A DNA stretch of 64,000 nucleotides from Ptychodera flava (Eukaryota > Hemichordata > Enteropneusta > Ptychoderidae), in NCBI RefSeq assembly GCF_041260155.1, contig NC_091929.1:47941389-48005388 (forward strand). The letters are read 5' to 3'. This document shows, in pieces, positions 1 through 12,762 of this stretch. The position numbers and the translations under genes were made by a program. The notes under the pieces are model-generated. The model made no database searches, had not been told where the DNA came from, and was given only the letters and a program-made list of their open reading frames with translations. Each line of letters opens with the position of its first letter. The stretch's first letter is position 1.

Positions 1-198
1 CAAGAAAGATACCATCGGGGTCATTCCAGACCATGGTTACATCCATCGAAGAAATCAATCTGTCATTGCATTGCAGTGGTTAGAATGGATCACATTCAAG
101 AATGATGTCAGCATCCAACACGTCCACAATGGAGGTGAGAAGAAATTGGCTGTTATTGGGTAGATGGCTATGACGAAGAAAGCAACACAGTATATGAG

Positions 199-1725
199 AT
201 GCACGGTTGCTACTACCATGGCTGTCCTCGATGTTATGAAGACCATGACATTGTCAACACTAAAGTCGAGAAGACGATGGCAGACCTTTACCAAAGTACC
301 CAAGATAAGATGCGATTTCTACGTTGCCATGGCTTTAGAGTGATCGAAAAGTGGGAGTGTGACTTCAAGAAAGAAATTCATGAAAACCAAGAACTGCAAG
401 AATTCATCAAGTCACTTGATCTACAGGAGCCCCTTCATCCACGAGATGCATTCTTTGGTGGTAGAACCAATGCCACTACACTATACCACGAATGTGTTGA
501 TGATGAAGAAATTCATTACGTGGATTTCACAAGCCTCTACCCGTATGTCAACAAGTACTGTAAGTACCCTATCAAACATCCGAAAGTCCGCACCAAGAAC
601 ATTGTACTCCCCGTTCAGTTGTACTTTGGTCTAGCTAAATGTAGAATACTACACCCCCGACAACTCTACTTTCCTGTTCGCGTGCCTCTTAGAGTGGATA
701 AGAAGCTAATGTTTCCTCTTTGCAGAAGTTGTGCAGAAGCCAAACAGCAGTCACCATGTGAGCATAATGACGAACAGCGGTCCTTTGTAGGAACTTGGAC
801 AACGCCTGAATTAGCCAAAGCTGTCAAGAAGGGGTACAAAGTCATCAAAGTGTTTGAGGTATGGCACTACAGAGAAAGAGAAGTGTACAACACAGAATCG
901 CACACAGGTGGGCTCTTTACTGATTACATCAACACTTTCTTAAAGTTGAAACAAGAGAGTAGTGGTTGGCCTTCATGGTGTCAGACAGAAGATGACCAAG
1001 ATCGGTACATCCGTGAGTACTTTGACAGAGAGGGAATCCTTCTTGACAAGACGAAGATCCAACGAAATCCAGGCCAACGAGCATTGGCAAAACTAATGCT
1101 GAATTCTATGTGGGGCAAGTTTGCACAACGCAACAACTTTCCACGGCTGCAGTACATCAAAGAACCTGCAGAACTCTTCCGCCTGCTTACAAGTGAACAA
1201 CACATTGTCAACAACTTGTCTTTCGTCAATGACGACATGGTTGCTGTTCAACATACGCTTCGGGATGAATTTGTCGAGGGGGCTGTCAACACCAATGTTG
1301 TCATCGCTGCATTCACCACTGCCTATGCTCGTCTGAAGTTGTACGATCTCCTTGAAGCCATTGGTGAACGGGTCTTGTACTTCGACACTGATTCAGTCAT
1401 CTTTGTCAGCAAACCAGACCAGTATGAACCACCTCTTGGTGATTACTTGGGAGATCTCACCAGCGAACTGGATCCTCCCGGCAATTTCATCACCAAGTTT
1501 GTGTGCGGGGGAGCCAAAAATTATGCCTACCGCCTAGCACAGCCTGACAGGAAAGGAAACACCACTCTTTGTAAAGTCAGGGGGATCACTTTAAATTACC
1601 GCAACAGCTTAGACATCAACTTTGATGCCATCACCCGTCTCGTGACCACCTGCCCAACGTCAACCATCACCGTAAACAACCCCGCAAAAATCCGGCGTGT
1701 TGGATGTGAGAGAGAGTTCAAATAA
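199..1725 (+). pseudogene. Family B DNA polymerase, Polinton/adintovirus type, C-terminal part
   Basis: The polymerase domain of a protein-primed, viral-type family B DNA polymerase, which would copy the element's own linear DNA. Seen: motif A around residue 109 (VDFTSLYPYV), motif B around 298-309 (KLMLNSMWGKFA) and motif C at 395-399 (FDTDS), so the catalytic aspartates are present. The start has HGCYYHGCPRCY, a Cys/His patch like the nuclease-like insert of polymerases encoded by mobile elements in invertebrate genomes. Coding continues upstream: bases 2-160 are open in another frame, with a stop at 161-163, so there is a frameshift near 155-162 and the N-terminal exonuclease half lies outside the window. 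The protein stops after NNPAKIRR plus a few unrelated residues, earlier than I expect for the family. Family call is firm; assignment to a particular element is not. Confidence 0.88.
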
Positions 1726-1802
1726 TCTGTAGATCTCAACTTTCATCTTTAAAAACTTTTATATGTGAACCAAACAAAAGTTTCTGGTTAATCTTTTTGT
1801 AA

Positions 1803-1909
1803 AGTAATAAACTGACATCAATTTAGTTTATTTGAAATGATTAAGAGGCTGGTTTGAATTTATTTGTGGGTGTTTATGTGTAAACATTTGTTGAGTGAGG
1901 AAGCATGTT

Positions 1910-1955
<46 letters not shown>

Positions 1956-2985
1956 TGTGTGTTTGTGTGTGTTTGTGTGTGAATCTGCTTGGCCCTTGTG
2001 CCCTAAAGGCCAAAAAGTAGGCCTCTCTGCCCCGAGGGCCAAATTAAAAGAGTTCTCCTTGCCATTGAATTGGATTACACTTGTTTTGGTATAGGCCCTG
2101 CAGGACTTTATGAAGGCCCCGTTGCCCCGAGGGCCTTTTTTCTTTGATGTTCCCCCTCAGCCAAGAAATTATAGGTTCATTTGAATGAATCATTTGCCTC
2201 TATTAGAAATTTTGAAAATGTTTCAAACAGACACTTATTTAAATGATGGAATGGGTCCCATTCTACCAACACAAGTAAAGAAAAAAGTTAATCCTTTTTA
2301 CGCTCCTGATAATTATAGATTTTACCTGAAATGGTCCAAGATTTGGGGAGTGTTTTTTTTTTCAATTTATCGAAGCAATTGCTACAGGGAAAAAAAGATG
2401 AATGGTGATACATTAACCGATCAAGTTAAAAGAGGAAGAAAAAAGCTGCGAAAACTACTGTTCATGTTTTGACACTTTTGATTCAGTTGTCTAATAAATA
2501 GATATATTTGTCTTGCAGAGCATGTCTTTGATTTAATTTGAAAAAACTGCACCCACGTTAACAGAGGAAGTCTAAAACGATTCATTGCTGTTTCACTATT
2601 TGGAATGTCAGGGAGGCATACAACAACGTTATACCAAAAAAAAAAAAAGATGTTCTCATTTCCAGACAGAGGGAAGGCAAAATAAGGCCCTAGGGGCTGA
2701 GGGGCATTCAAAGGGTAAAGAGGGGTGGAGGGAATCCATAAACAGGGAAAGTGTGATCTCATTCATCGACCAATCTTCCTAAATGGCCCTCGGGGCAGCA
2801 GGGCCCACTTTTTGGCCTTCGGGACAAGAGGACACACATGCACACACACACAAGCACACAAACAAACGAACATTCTTACTCATTCAACAAATGTTTACAC
2901 ACAAACATCAACAAATAAATTCAAACCAACCACTGAATCAGTTCAAATGAATTAAATTGACTTTGGTTTATTGCATTTCAAAGAT
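1803..2985. repeat. Large imperfect inverted repeat downstream of the polymerase
   Basis: Sequence from about 1803 to 2135 recurs in reverse complement from about 2680 to 2985. Outer parts match over TTTGAATTTATTTGT and AAACATTTGTTGA; both arms then run through a GT/CA-rich tract into a GC-rich section with several GGCCC/GGGCC blocks (for example CCCCGAGGGCC). The roughly 500-bp centre holds an A/T-rich reading frame at 2185-2472 (+, 95 codons, followed by an AATAAA) that I do not recognise. The repeat starts about 80 bp after the polymerase stop codon, so it may be the terminal repeat of the polymerase element, or two such ends joined head to head. Confidence 0.65.
1914..1980. repeat. (GT)n microsatellite
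   Basis: An almost pure GT dinucleotide run with a few interruptions, inside the left arm of the inverted repeat. The matching right arm has a shorter CA tract near 2837-2862. Reading frames across it are repeat artefacts. Confidence 0.95.
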
Positions 2986-3758
2986 AAACAAGAAACTGCT
3001 TTTTTGTTGCAGCGTTACCATGTAAAAAGACATGAAAGGTGCAATTTAAAAAACAAAACAAACTGTTGATCTGTCATGTTCAATTTCAAATTCAATATTT
3101 GAAGTTTAAAGGGGGGGGGGTGTAGCCTCTTCTTTCTTTGTTTTCATTTGCAAATATGAATCACATACATTTAAAGACTATATAAGGTGTCTGAAATATA
3201 CAACTACAAGTCTTACAAACAGAATGATTAGAATACATTTGCAAAAATAGTGATCAGGAGATTTTTTCAAATTGTCAAACTACCTATAAGCAAGATCAAT
3301 TTTAAATCTACTGAATTTGATGTTTTGAAAAAGTATTCTTTTAAAATATTATACAGTGAATTGCTGGAACATACATGAAAATTGTGAAAACATTTCACTA
3401 CACTTCATTACATCAACCTCGAATAACTTGAAAGAATAGCACTTTACATAGATGTCATGGCTATAAAATAACATTTACAATAATTCTTTTGAGTGCAATC
3501 TACAAACCCTCATGCATGATGGTTGTATCTGTGCCATAATCTACAAGTGTTGCAACTTATCCATTTAACTTATGGATAAATTTTGGTTAAGGGAGGGGGA
3601 CTCAATCTATAGTATGAATGCAATAATGTGATATATTCTCCTTAAGGTATGAATCTGAAGAGAGAATCATCTGCTCTTAATTCTTAGGGATGAATTCTAT
3701 GTTAGTTTGTTTTTGAATTCTGAGAAAGACTCCTTGTATAGGATGAAAAAGGGGATAC
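2986..3758. other. AT-rich non-coding stretch
   Basis: Holds a poly-G run near 3111-3120. I see no coding signal or recognisable repeat. Confidence 0.5.
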
Positions 3759-3762
3759 TTAA

Positions 3763-4734
3763 GGTGGTTGGAAAGGCTAGAGCGTCAGTTATAAATTTCA
3801 ACAAAACTATTAAAATATAAAAGTAGTCAACATTCTCTGTGGAATAAAAAAAACTAGACATTTGGGCACAAAGGCATTGCAGAGTTATAGCCTGTTAAAA
3901 CTTCTGAAAAACTGACCAAATAAGAAGAAGCTGGGGAGTCCTTAGTGTATTAACTATGGTAGAGGTCCCCTAGCTTTTAATAAAATGTTTGAAAAGGGAA
4001 AGTCATTATTTGCTGTTTTTCAGGAAAGTTTGACAAGGCGGTGCTGGCATTCAGAGTGAGTGACTGCTATTGTAAATGCATTTTTAGATTCTTTGAGTGT
4101 CAAAGAGGTGTCAAAAGTGAGATTAACCGAAAAAACTGCTCTATGACTTCAAAAGAGGGGTGCAAATATGGCTTGTTTTCAACATTTTTGACAGAATAAC
4201 AATTTTCCTACATAATTGTATACCAATTTAATCCAACTTTGAAATGAGATATGGACATGGAATTTTTACAGCCTATTAACAAGGTTACAGATAAGATTTG
4301 TACGGCACAATTTTCCTGTATTTGAAGTACTTTTTGAAAAATCACATTTTGAAATTTGAAAGAATTTTTAATAATTTTTTGATATATAAACCCATGTAAA
4401 ATCATAAAAACAAATTTTATTTACAAATCCTGCCGTACAAATCTTACAATAAAAATTGTCAACATATTTATTACTAATTTGGTAATATTAATACTATCCA
4501 ATTATTATTAAATTCAAATATGTAAAAAAAAATATGAAAAATTAAATTTTAATATTTACTGGTGTCATATTTCAAAATCATGGCTGCAAATATACAATTT
4601 TTATATTCTTTGGAGATAATATGAACTAAGGGAGTTATCCTGAAAATTTGAACTAAATATCTTGATTCTAACACTTGAAACTTGACATTAACTCTGAGAA
4701 AAGAATTGGTGCAAAAATAGCCTTTCCAACCACC
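3763..4734. mobile_element. Non-autonomous DNA transposon with TTAA target duplication
   Basis: The ends are inverted: GGTGGTTGGAAAGGCTA at 3763 and its complement ending at 4734. TTAA lies immediately outside both ends (3759-3762 and 4735-4738). TTAA duplications are typical of the piggyBac and Kolobok superfamilies. The 972-bp body is very AT-rich and has no transposase frame, so it would depend on an enzyme supplied elsewhere. Superfamily between those two is not resolved. Confidence 0.75.
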
Positions 4735-4904
4735 TTAAAGCAGTGGGATATCATTGAATTAAATCCAGGGAGTGAATAGAAACGTTGAATTGTACTAGGT
4801 TTGTACATTACCACAAATTTCTTGTCAGTAAAAGGTATTATTCAGTGAAAACGGAACAAGTGATAGTCTGGTCCTCTAATTTTTCACTTGAACCACTCTT
4901 TTTT

Positions 4905-5000
4905 TGGGAGTGGAGATTTAGCCGACTGGTTCTGTCTCTGGCCTTTCAGCTAGGCGACTGATGCCGTATGTTGTGGGTTCGAATCCGATTGAAAAATATC
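4905..5000 (+). mobile_element. tRNA-derived SINE head
   Basis: TTTAGCCGACTGG resembles a polymerase III A box, and GGGTTCGAATCC about 55 bases later is a near-perfect B box. The sequence does not fold into a convincing tRNA, so I read it as a tRNA-derived short interspersed element. Its 3' limit is not visible. Confidence 0.6.
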
Positions 5001-6903
5001 CGTATTTAGTTTAGCCAGTATTATGATATTGTGCTCTTTTTTCATAATTAAGCTATTAAGTAGCAGAAGCTGTACTTGCAGACCTTTTCTAAACATGTGG
5101 ACATCAAACCAAATCATATCAATGAAGAAGAAAGCCATGGGTAAAAAACAATTTCTTAGGATTAGCAGTGTATTTATTTTTCTTTATTTAAAAGATCTTG
5201 TGTGGGGTTGGGGGTGGGGGCTTCAATCCAAAGAAAAAAAAACAGTAATAGAAATACAGTTGTCCAAGTGCATGGTGAGATACCACATACTTCACAAGTT
5301 GACATGACTTCCCCATACAGTTGACTTTATTTCTTCATGATGACAGAAATAAAACATAACCTGAAAGGTACCTTCTAAGTAATGAACCATAGTTCTGCTT
5401 TCAACTGATCTTCAAATAATATTCCATGCTCTTTTCCTACTCTGTGACCCAAACATTGTTTCTCAGTGACAATTAACTACTGTATCTTTCAGGTATTTAA
5501 CCTAAATTTCCATTATGAATACTTCGATGACTGCGTTGGAACATACAGATATTACTATAGATCCACTATTCAGGTGGCTTAGCAACAAAAAATAGCAAGA
5601 TCGTTACACGGATGACAAAAGTGCCAAATTTGCTACAGATGTTTGCATATATGTGTAGATCAAAATTGGCTATTGCTCCAAAAATTTGGGCCTCGGAAAG
5701 GCTCGATGACGTCATAAATTCAAAATGGCCGCCATTATATTGCTTAAAAATGGTAAAATACGGTTTATTTGGCCAGTTTTCAATATTTTTTTAAATAATC
5801 AGACATAAACATTCTCAATTATAAATCAAACATTAAAGTGACGTAAATCAATTATTATGATGATGACATCATAAAGCCAAAATGGCCGCCAAAATTCAAA
5901 ATGTCCGCCGTAACATTTTCTAAAATGTTAAAGCATTGTTAATTTAGCTTGTTTCAGCATTTCATTGCCTGAACTGAAATTAACTCCCCAAATTACAGAC
6001 AAAACATATAATTGATGCAAATTTATTATTGTGATGACGTCATAAAAACAAAATGGCAACCGAAAGTTACAAAATGGCCTATTATGAAGTTAACTGTGCT
6101 TGGCACAATAGCCCATTAACGTGACAAAATTATAGTTTAACGGTAATGTACAGTTTGTATTAATATTCCACAACTCAAAATAAAAGATAAATGTAACAAA
6201 ACTTAGCCAATAAGTTCAACACAAGTAAGAGACTCTTATGAGATTATTTATTATGAAACGATGATCTATGTTTGAAAAATCGAATCCATATAAAAGGAAA
6301 TGAAGGCAACTTCACACACCTTGTTTATGATACGGTATAGTGAGTAGATCAATGTGGTTTAGTGATAGGGAAACATTGTGAGAAACCAGGAAATCGATAG
6401 TGCTTTGACCCTCCTAATGTGACATTGGTCCCAGAAAAAAGGTTTTATGTTGGTGATTCCTCCCAGCGGCGTTTCGGGCCAACTTGAAAGTTGGGTTCCG
6501 AAAAATGTTCTGAATATTACTTGCTTATGTTCTGTTCCTGAGTAAATTATAAAAATGTCACTTTTTAAACGTTCCCATACGAATATTTGACCGGATTTGG
6601 GATTTTATATAACTTTCTCCGTTTCATGGTATGTGATATCAGCTATTTCTGGTGAGCCCAAGCTGCATCTATAGATTTCTTGGTATTTTTCTCAGTTGAA
6701 TTAAAATATGCTGCGTTTCAGAATAATCGACAGTAAGGCTTTCATGTACTTTGTGTGTGGGTTTTTGTTTGTATCAGTTGGCTGGCACTGTTTCAGAGTC
6801 CAACGCTAGGATTGCAGAATTTATGGCTTCATTTTTGGCATTTTTTTCTACATTGATACCACTAATGTTACCAGAATGGAGTTTTCTTGTATTTTTATTG
6901 ATT

Positions 6904-7560
6904 CTAACTAGTTAATTGAATTTTTGTGTCCCTGACATATGTAAGTCGTCTTTGCACGATTGGTTTTCTGACAAAGTCTAGAAATTCCGAGATTTGGTAT
7001 ATTGGGCTCGAGCAGCCATTTCTATTGAGACGTTGGATGATGATTGTTCCTTCCGCTTGGGTTTTGTGTATTTTTGGTGGGAGATACCATCGTGGTGTAC
7101 AAATTATTCTACTCATCGAAATGGGGAAACTCTAAATCACCTTGTTAATGATCGTCTTGTCGCAGATAAATTATTTAATATACAATTTCCACTGTATAGT
7201 TAATGTCGCCAAGTGTTGCCTTAATATACAGTAATAGTGTACATTTCGCAGCGGTCTATAACTTTCTTTAGTGTCATTTGTCGTATTCACAATTGCCATG
7301 CCTTTAACTTTATTGATGGGTTTTATTGTGATTTGTTTGTTTCTAGAGAGCTTGTTCAGAGCAGTCTTTTCTGTTAGAGTTATATTCTGTCTGATGTGGG
7401 TTGCGAATGCAATTTCCTCTATCGATCTAAGTTGCTTCGAGACAGTTTATAATTTTGGGTTTTCCGCTGTTAGTAGTGTCGACATTAGACTTATCTTAGA
7501 ACAGATGTCTGATTGATTGATTGATCGTTTGTTTCTCATGATATTGCACAATCTTATGAT
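6904..7560 (-). pseudogene. Penelope-like reverse transcriptase remnant
   Basis: Read on the minus strand, the segment shows a degraded block equivalent to the conserved KPADKGG region (seen as TIKPINKVKG), then WYLPPKIHKT and, further on, ISEFLD..RKPIVQ and YVRDT. These are hallmarks of the N-terminal part of Penelope-like RTs (fingers before motif A). In-frame stops and frame changes interrupt it. It lies inside the long-TIR element, presumably a nested insertion. Confidence 0.65.
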
Positions 7561-8274
7561 GCGAATAAATTTGTTGATATCTGATAGGACAATTTTTCTG
7601 TGCAGGCACTTCGGCACGGGAATAAATTTCAGGCCTTTGCTTAATGCTTTGCTTTCAACATTTGATTTGCAAGATTTTTTAATGAATCTGAGAATCTTTC
7701 TGAGTTCTTGGGGTTTTTTTAATCTTCGTATTTCTGTTTATATTCTTCCCGGCGTTTTTTTTATGTTTTTGGTTTCCAAACAGCAAAACGAGACCAAAAA
7801 CGAAAGGCAGAAAGACGCTTTTCATAAAATTCACGAAAGCTGCAAAAAAGCAAGATAAGCTAGCTTCAAATTAAAAGACAAAAAGTCTTCTCTTTGTTCA
7901 TAAAACCATTGCCAATCGGTCATTTGTAGGCCAGCACATCCTCCAAAATGAGAACTACTGTAGCACAAAACTATGTGTCTGTCACCACACATCGAGACAT
8001 AAAAACAGAAAATTCAACAAACGAAACAGCTAGGCTTCTCAAACAAAGGAAGCAAAAGACCAAAATCATGCACCAACATAAAACCTTTTTTCAGGGATAA
8101 AGGTTACATGACCAGGGTCAAAGCATGATTTATGCACAGGTTTCTCGCCATGTTTTTCATTATCATGTCACATAAGTGAGAGTGGTTAGAAAATATGCAA
8201 CATAAACCTAAATTACGTACTTATATGAAAATTAAATCATTTTATAAAGTTGAAAAATAGGTAAATTTTAACTT

Positions 8275-8760
8275 AAGTCATAGTCAACGGTCTCTGTTAG
8301 CTCAACTTCGTGTGAGTATTTTACCCGTTCGTATTGAGACAGGGAGATGTACAAATGAACCACTGCAAGATTGTATCTGTAAATTTTGTGATGAGATTGT
8401 TGTGGAGGATGAATGCCACTTTGTATTGAATGTCATCAATATCATCAGTTAAGACGTATGTACATTGGAACAATTCTTGACGCAATAGGGATAAACCTAT
8501 CTTAGATAAACTAAAATACCTGTTTTCTTAGGATGTTTGGCAGTTTGTAAAATTAATTGAAAAAGCATTTTATAGACGAAAAGAAGTTTTGTATATGTAA
8601 TGCCCTTACGTTCATCTCGTGCTCACTCTCACTCGTTTGTATATTTTTGTGCTTCTTTGACACCTTCAACTCTTTGTACTGTATAAAAGTTTATTGAATG
8701 GTGACTTATAAGCCAATTGGGCTAGGCAACTCATAGAGTTGCAAGTCACAATAATAAACA
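8275..8760 (+). pseudogene. 3' end of a non-LTR retrotransposon (LINE)
   Basis: The plus strand encodes LLAQLRVSILPVRIETGR followed by CICKFCD and EDECHFVL, the cysteine-rich tail found after the RT domain in CR1/Jockey-like LINEs. A stop follows quickly. Downstream, GCCAATTGGGCTAGG and an ACT/TAC-rich tail at about 8760-8782 look like the LINE 3' end. It is truncated at its 5' side and lies within the long-TIR element, in the opposite orientation to the Penelope-like fragment. Confidence 0.6.
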
Positions 8761-9537
8761 ATTACTACTACCACTACTACATGAAATCACACTACTATTG
8801 ATCTACTCACTATATCGTAAAACTTTCAAAGGTAGAACCGATGCCTCATTTCCTTTACACTGATTCAGTTTTTCAGACAGAGGCCATTGTTAAATAATCA
8901 ATAATTTCATAATAGTTTTTAACTTGTGTTGAACTTATTGGCTAAGTAGTGGTAAATTTATCATTTATTTTGAGTGTATGGATCAAGACAAACTGTACAT
9001 TACCTTAACACTATAATTTTGTCACGTAAATGGGCTAATATACTACGCATAGTGAATTTCATAATAGCTAGGCCATTTTGTAGTTTTCGGTTGCCATTTT
9101 GGTTTTGTGACGTCATAACAATAATTAATTTCTATGAATTATATGTGTTGTCAGTTCAGGCACTAAAACTGGACACAGGCTTAATTAACAGTATTTGAAC
9201 ATTATCACAAGATATTATGGGGGATATTTCTTCATTTTGGCGGCCATTTTGGCTATATGACATCATCGCAGTAATTGATTTGCATCAATTTAATGTTTCA
9301 TTTATAATTGAAAATGTTTATGTCAGTTTATGCAAAAAAATATTGAAAACTGGCCGAATACACCGTGTTTTACCATTTTTAAGCAATATAATGGCGGCCA
9401 TTTTGAATTTATGATGTCATCGAGCCTTTCCGGTGGCTCAAATTTTTGGAGCAATACCTAATTTTGATCTACACATATATGCAAACATCTGTAGCAAATT
9501 TGTTATCCGTGTAACGATATTTTTGTTAAGCCACCTG

Positions 9538-11661
9538 ACTACACATTACTTTCCTGATGTATCATATTTTAGTTCTGAAGCAAGAAATGTTGTGTCACAA
9601 TGACTGATTGTATCTTCTCACGAACAAAACGGTTATTCTCCCAAGCTTTGAAAATGTCCTTCAAATATGTCCAAATATGAGTCAAGTATTTTGGCAGAAA
9701 TGATAGTCCATGACGAAAACCTTTGATGTTGAATGTTTCACAGATACAGTATTCTGAAAGGAGGACGCGTTGGGGTGGGGTGGACTGGAGTAGACGGTCA
9801 CCTGTACGTTCCTTGAGACACGATTATTTCACTGGCATCAACCTAGGGATGAGTTTCTAATGACGAAAGTCTCACGCATACAACCTAGTCATCCACTTTC
9901 TTTCTCTTGGCGATCAGCAGATTAGAATCAACAGCCACCTGAAAAGAAGATAAATTATCAGAAGAGTGTAATGAAATTCATGGGGAGTTAAACAGCTGAA
10001 TGCATGGAAAATAAATCTCAATCTGCACCAGATTATGTGATTAACCCCCCCACCCCCATGGTTTTGTATAAGTATAGTGGAGAAGGCATAGATGAAAAAT
10101 TTGAAAACAAATAATACAATGAGGTGATTTTCTCTTTAAAAAGCCATCGACATTCAAAACAAAAATATGGCACTGCATAACAAAAATTATTTCAAATGTA
10201 GTTAAAAGGTGACTATAACCTTAAAGCAAGCAAATAATAGAATAGCACAAAATAAAAGTAAAGTATTGTATACATACTGTGGCTGTGTGTGTTTTATTTT
10301 TAATTTGCTTGCAATTTACATCAGTGGGTGTGATTTGTTTGAAGCTCTTGTTGATCGACGGGAAAGAAATATTGTGAAAGGATCAACTCTTAGATTTTTT
10401 TGTTTGATTAGTCACTTTATTTTAACTTTCACAGTTATCATCATTTTCATAGGTTTATTTTTTTTAACCTTAGGAACACAGGTCTGAAACAGAATTTAAA
10501 ACAAGTATAAACAAGGTGATATAGTAGTAATTGCTTGTTAACTATGCAAGCTCTCATTCCAAACACCGTGGCATACAATCAGATCGCATGATTCTCATTA
10601 CAATATGTTAATGAGGGAAAGTAATTCAAACCCAGTGTCAGTTACAGTGGGTCCCACTGACGGTTGTCGAACGGGGCCGCTTTTTCACACAAAATTACAG
10701 AGCTGTTTTCCAGCGGTTTCGACTATTTTAAGGCAAACCTGTGGATTCATGTGAAGGTAGGTATATTAAATTATTACTGAATGATTTTTTGGCAACTTCT
10801 GTGGTGTAGTTTCTTTAAAATCGCGAAATTTCTGACGACTGTGAAAAAACACATAGCGTTGACATCCTCTCGATTATTTTTGCGCGGACTGTTACACATG
10901 GATTTTACCACAAAATGTCAAACTCTAATCAAAATATAGACATCAACCCTCCTTTCTGTGAGTTTTCATTTACTTCCAAGCTTTTATAGTGATATTATGG
11001 CCAGTTCGATTTTGTTTAACTCGTGAGCGCCATTTGCCACTGCAAAATGGCGGGAGAAGATAGCATGATCGCGGGCGTCAACTGATTACATTCCACTCTT
11101 GTGCAAAGATATTTTGTAGTTTTGTCATAATTTCTGTGATTTGAATGTACACCAAGTAGTTTCGGACTGATTCATTCGTGATAGTCTCGGAAAAGCGGAC
11201 GATCGATGTGTTTTTCCTGTGATTACACGGGAAATGCGGAAGTCCTCCATTGCGGAAGTAAATCAATGCTGACATCGGGCGCGAAATACTTCTGGCCGTT
11301 GGGAACGAATGAGAAATTGCTATCATCGAGTCTTTGGCGCCAAATTTATGGTTTTTAGCCGCAATACTGTCGTATTACACTAAGCGATTGTGGTACATAG
11401 TTAAACTTGAGTGTACATTTGGTGTAGGACCGCGAAGTTAACCGTGCCCGGCCGCCACACTTACTTTTTCTCAATAAATTTCACTTTTAGACCCCACACA
11501 TTATATATTTTCTGTTAGCCCTATATCTCAACATTATGAAAAATATGTTTATTTTCCGAAATCACAGTGTTTGTACCCATTTCTCTCAAAAATATGCGTT
11601 TTTGAGTTTTTTTACCTCAAAAAAATTAGATGTTACAGGACTATGGCGACTTGAGATCTTT
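9538..11661. other. Non-coding stretch without recognised genes
   Basis: A reading frame at 10209-10487 (+) has two hydrophobic stretches but lies in AT-rich DNA with no support. Around 10650-11450 the GC content rises, with motifs such as GCAAAATGGCGGGAG, which could be a promoter or first-exon region. I cannot support a gene. Confidence 0.4.
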
Positions 11662-11885
11662 TAACAGAAATCATCAATTGAGTAGTCTGGGGAAAAAACT
11701 GTGTCCCAGATTTTCGGTAAAATTGATAGAACAAGAGAAATTCTTGCTGAAGTGAACGAAACCCGGTAATTTATTCAAAAAACCAGAGTTGTTACTTTCA
11801 CACCTTATTGTGCTGAAACAAAAGGGAATAGAAAAAATCTGGGACACGGTTTTTCCCCAGACTACTCAATTGATGATTTCTGTTA
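11662..11885. mobile_element. Small foldback element (MITE)
   Basis: About 52-bp inverted repeats, TAACAGAAATCATCAATTG at the left and its complement at the right, with about one mismatch and a one-base A-run difference. They enclose about 115 bp. A TA dinucleotide at each boundary fits a Tc1/mariner-like TA duplication, but this is too short to be proof. Confidence 0.7.
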
Positions 11886-12122
11886 TTTTGTACGTGCAAT
11901 TTACTCTGTATTTTGTACTATAAGCAGTTTACTCTGTATTTTTTGTAGTAGTTGGTACTGTAGTAGTTTACTCTGTATTTATTGTACCTTTCTGAGTTCG
12001 AGTGACTATTTATTCTGTATTTTGCAGTAGTGGTTTAACATTGTAGCCCCTTTTACCAAACATTTAAAAATTGAAATAAAGATTGATCTTTATATAGTAG
12101 ATATTTTGTGTATATTATCTAA

Positions 12123-12269
12123 GTATATTCGAGTACCGATTCTGACTTTGACGAACTGACTGACGAATATAAATGGACGGAAGAGAAACAACCAGACAAT
12201 TCCAATGATAGTGACTATGATTCCAATGATGGTGACTTTGATGACGACTGTGATCCATACGTGAAGTAA
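12123..12269 (+). CDS. Possible terminal exon, acidic peptide
   Basis: An open stretch following TATTATCTAAG encodes about 48 residues rich in Asp, Ser and Asn (blocks such as NSNDSDYDSNDGDFDDD), then ends at TAA. The upstream AG could be a splice acceptor. Nearby sequence contains repeated 'tactctgtatttt' motifs and is otherwise non-coding. It may be the acidic end of a host or transposon protein, or a low-complexity accident. Confidence 0.22.
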   Translation, partial: VYSSTDSDFDELTDEYKWTEEKQPDNSNDSDYDSNDGDFDDDCDPYVK

Positions 12270-12762
12270 ATCATAGACCCTACTAACATACATCGACCCA
12301 ATGACAACAAAACAAATGTTTGCCCGTATGATACACAATTTTTTTATTGCATACTTTATTAGTGAATGGTTTTGAAGTTACAGTTTGCATTTTGTATTTT
12401 CGAAAAGTCTCCTGTCCTATGATGTACGTTATACGTGGCATAAACAAATAATTTCGCCAGCCGAACTCGCTCCACATGCGGGGTCACGTAAACTTACTTA
12501 CGCGTCCACTGTGCACGGCACGTGAGCGATCGGTCGATGTAATGTCAAAATTAGCCAAATATTAAAGTATGTCAAAACTTGGCTCATACACGGTGCTATA
12601 CATTATTCAACAACTGTTTTACTTCAAAAGCTTCTGTTATACAGCTATATTCCACGGTATACTTAGCATTTCACGAGCGATGCAACACTTCCGTATTTAC
12701 AAGTCGGAGGCCAACATGTCAAGGTCAATGTATACTTTCGGGTCATTTCGTCGAAATACATC

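Larger units (their letters stand above)
5571..9537. mobile_element. 4-kb element with very long terminal inverted repeats
   Basis: Left arm about 5571-6363 and right arm about 8790-9537 are inverted copies. The outer ends are CAGGTGGCTTA and TAAGCCACCTG. The arms carry repeated AAAATGGCCGCC-like blocks, several next to GACGTCAT-like sequence. The centre contains a minus-strand Penelope-like RT remnant and a plus-strand LINE tail, but no recognisable transposase. I could not find a clear target duplication, so superfamily is open; CAGG ends would allow a hAT-like assignment. Confidence 0.7.

Noticed and set aside
1828..2094. His/Thr-rich or Val/Cys-rich small proteins
   Set aside because: Translations of the GT/CA microsatellite.
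4911..4985. Possible functional tRNA gene
   Set aside because: A and B boxes are present but the stems do not pair convincingly and no discriminator/acceptor pairing is seen; a SINE fits better.
10209..10487. Two-helix membrane protein
   Set aside because: AT-rich sequence readily gives hydrophobic frames; no promoter, splice or homology support.
11078..11326. Minus-strand host exon
   Set aside because: Moderately GC-rich but without recognisable domain or splice sites consistent with an exon.
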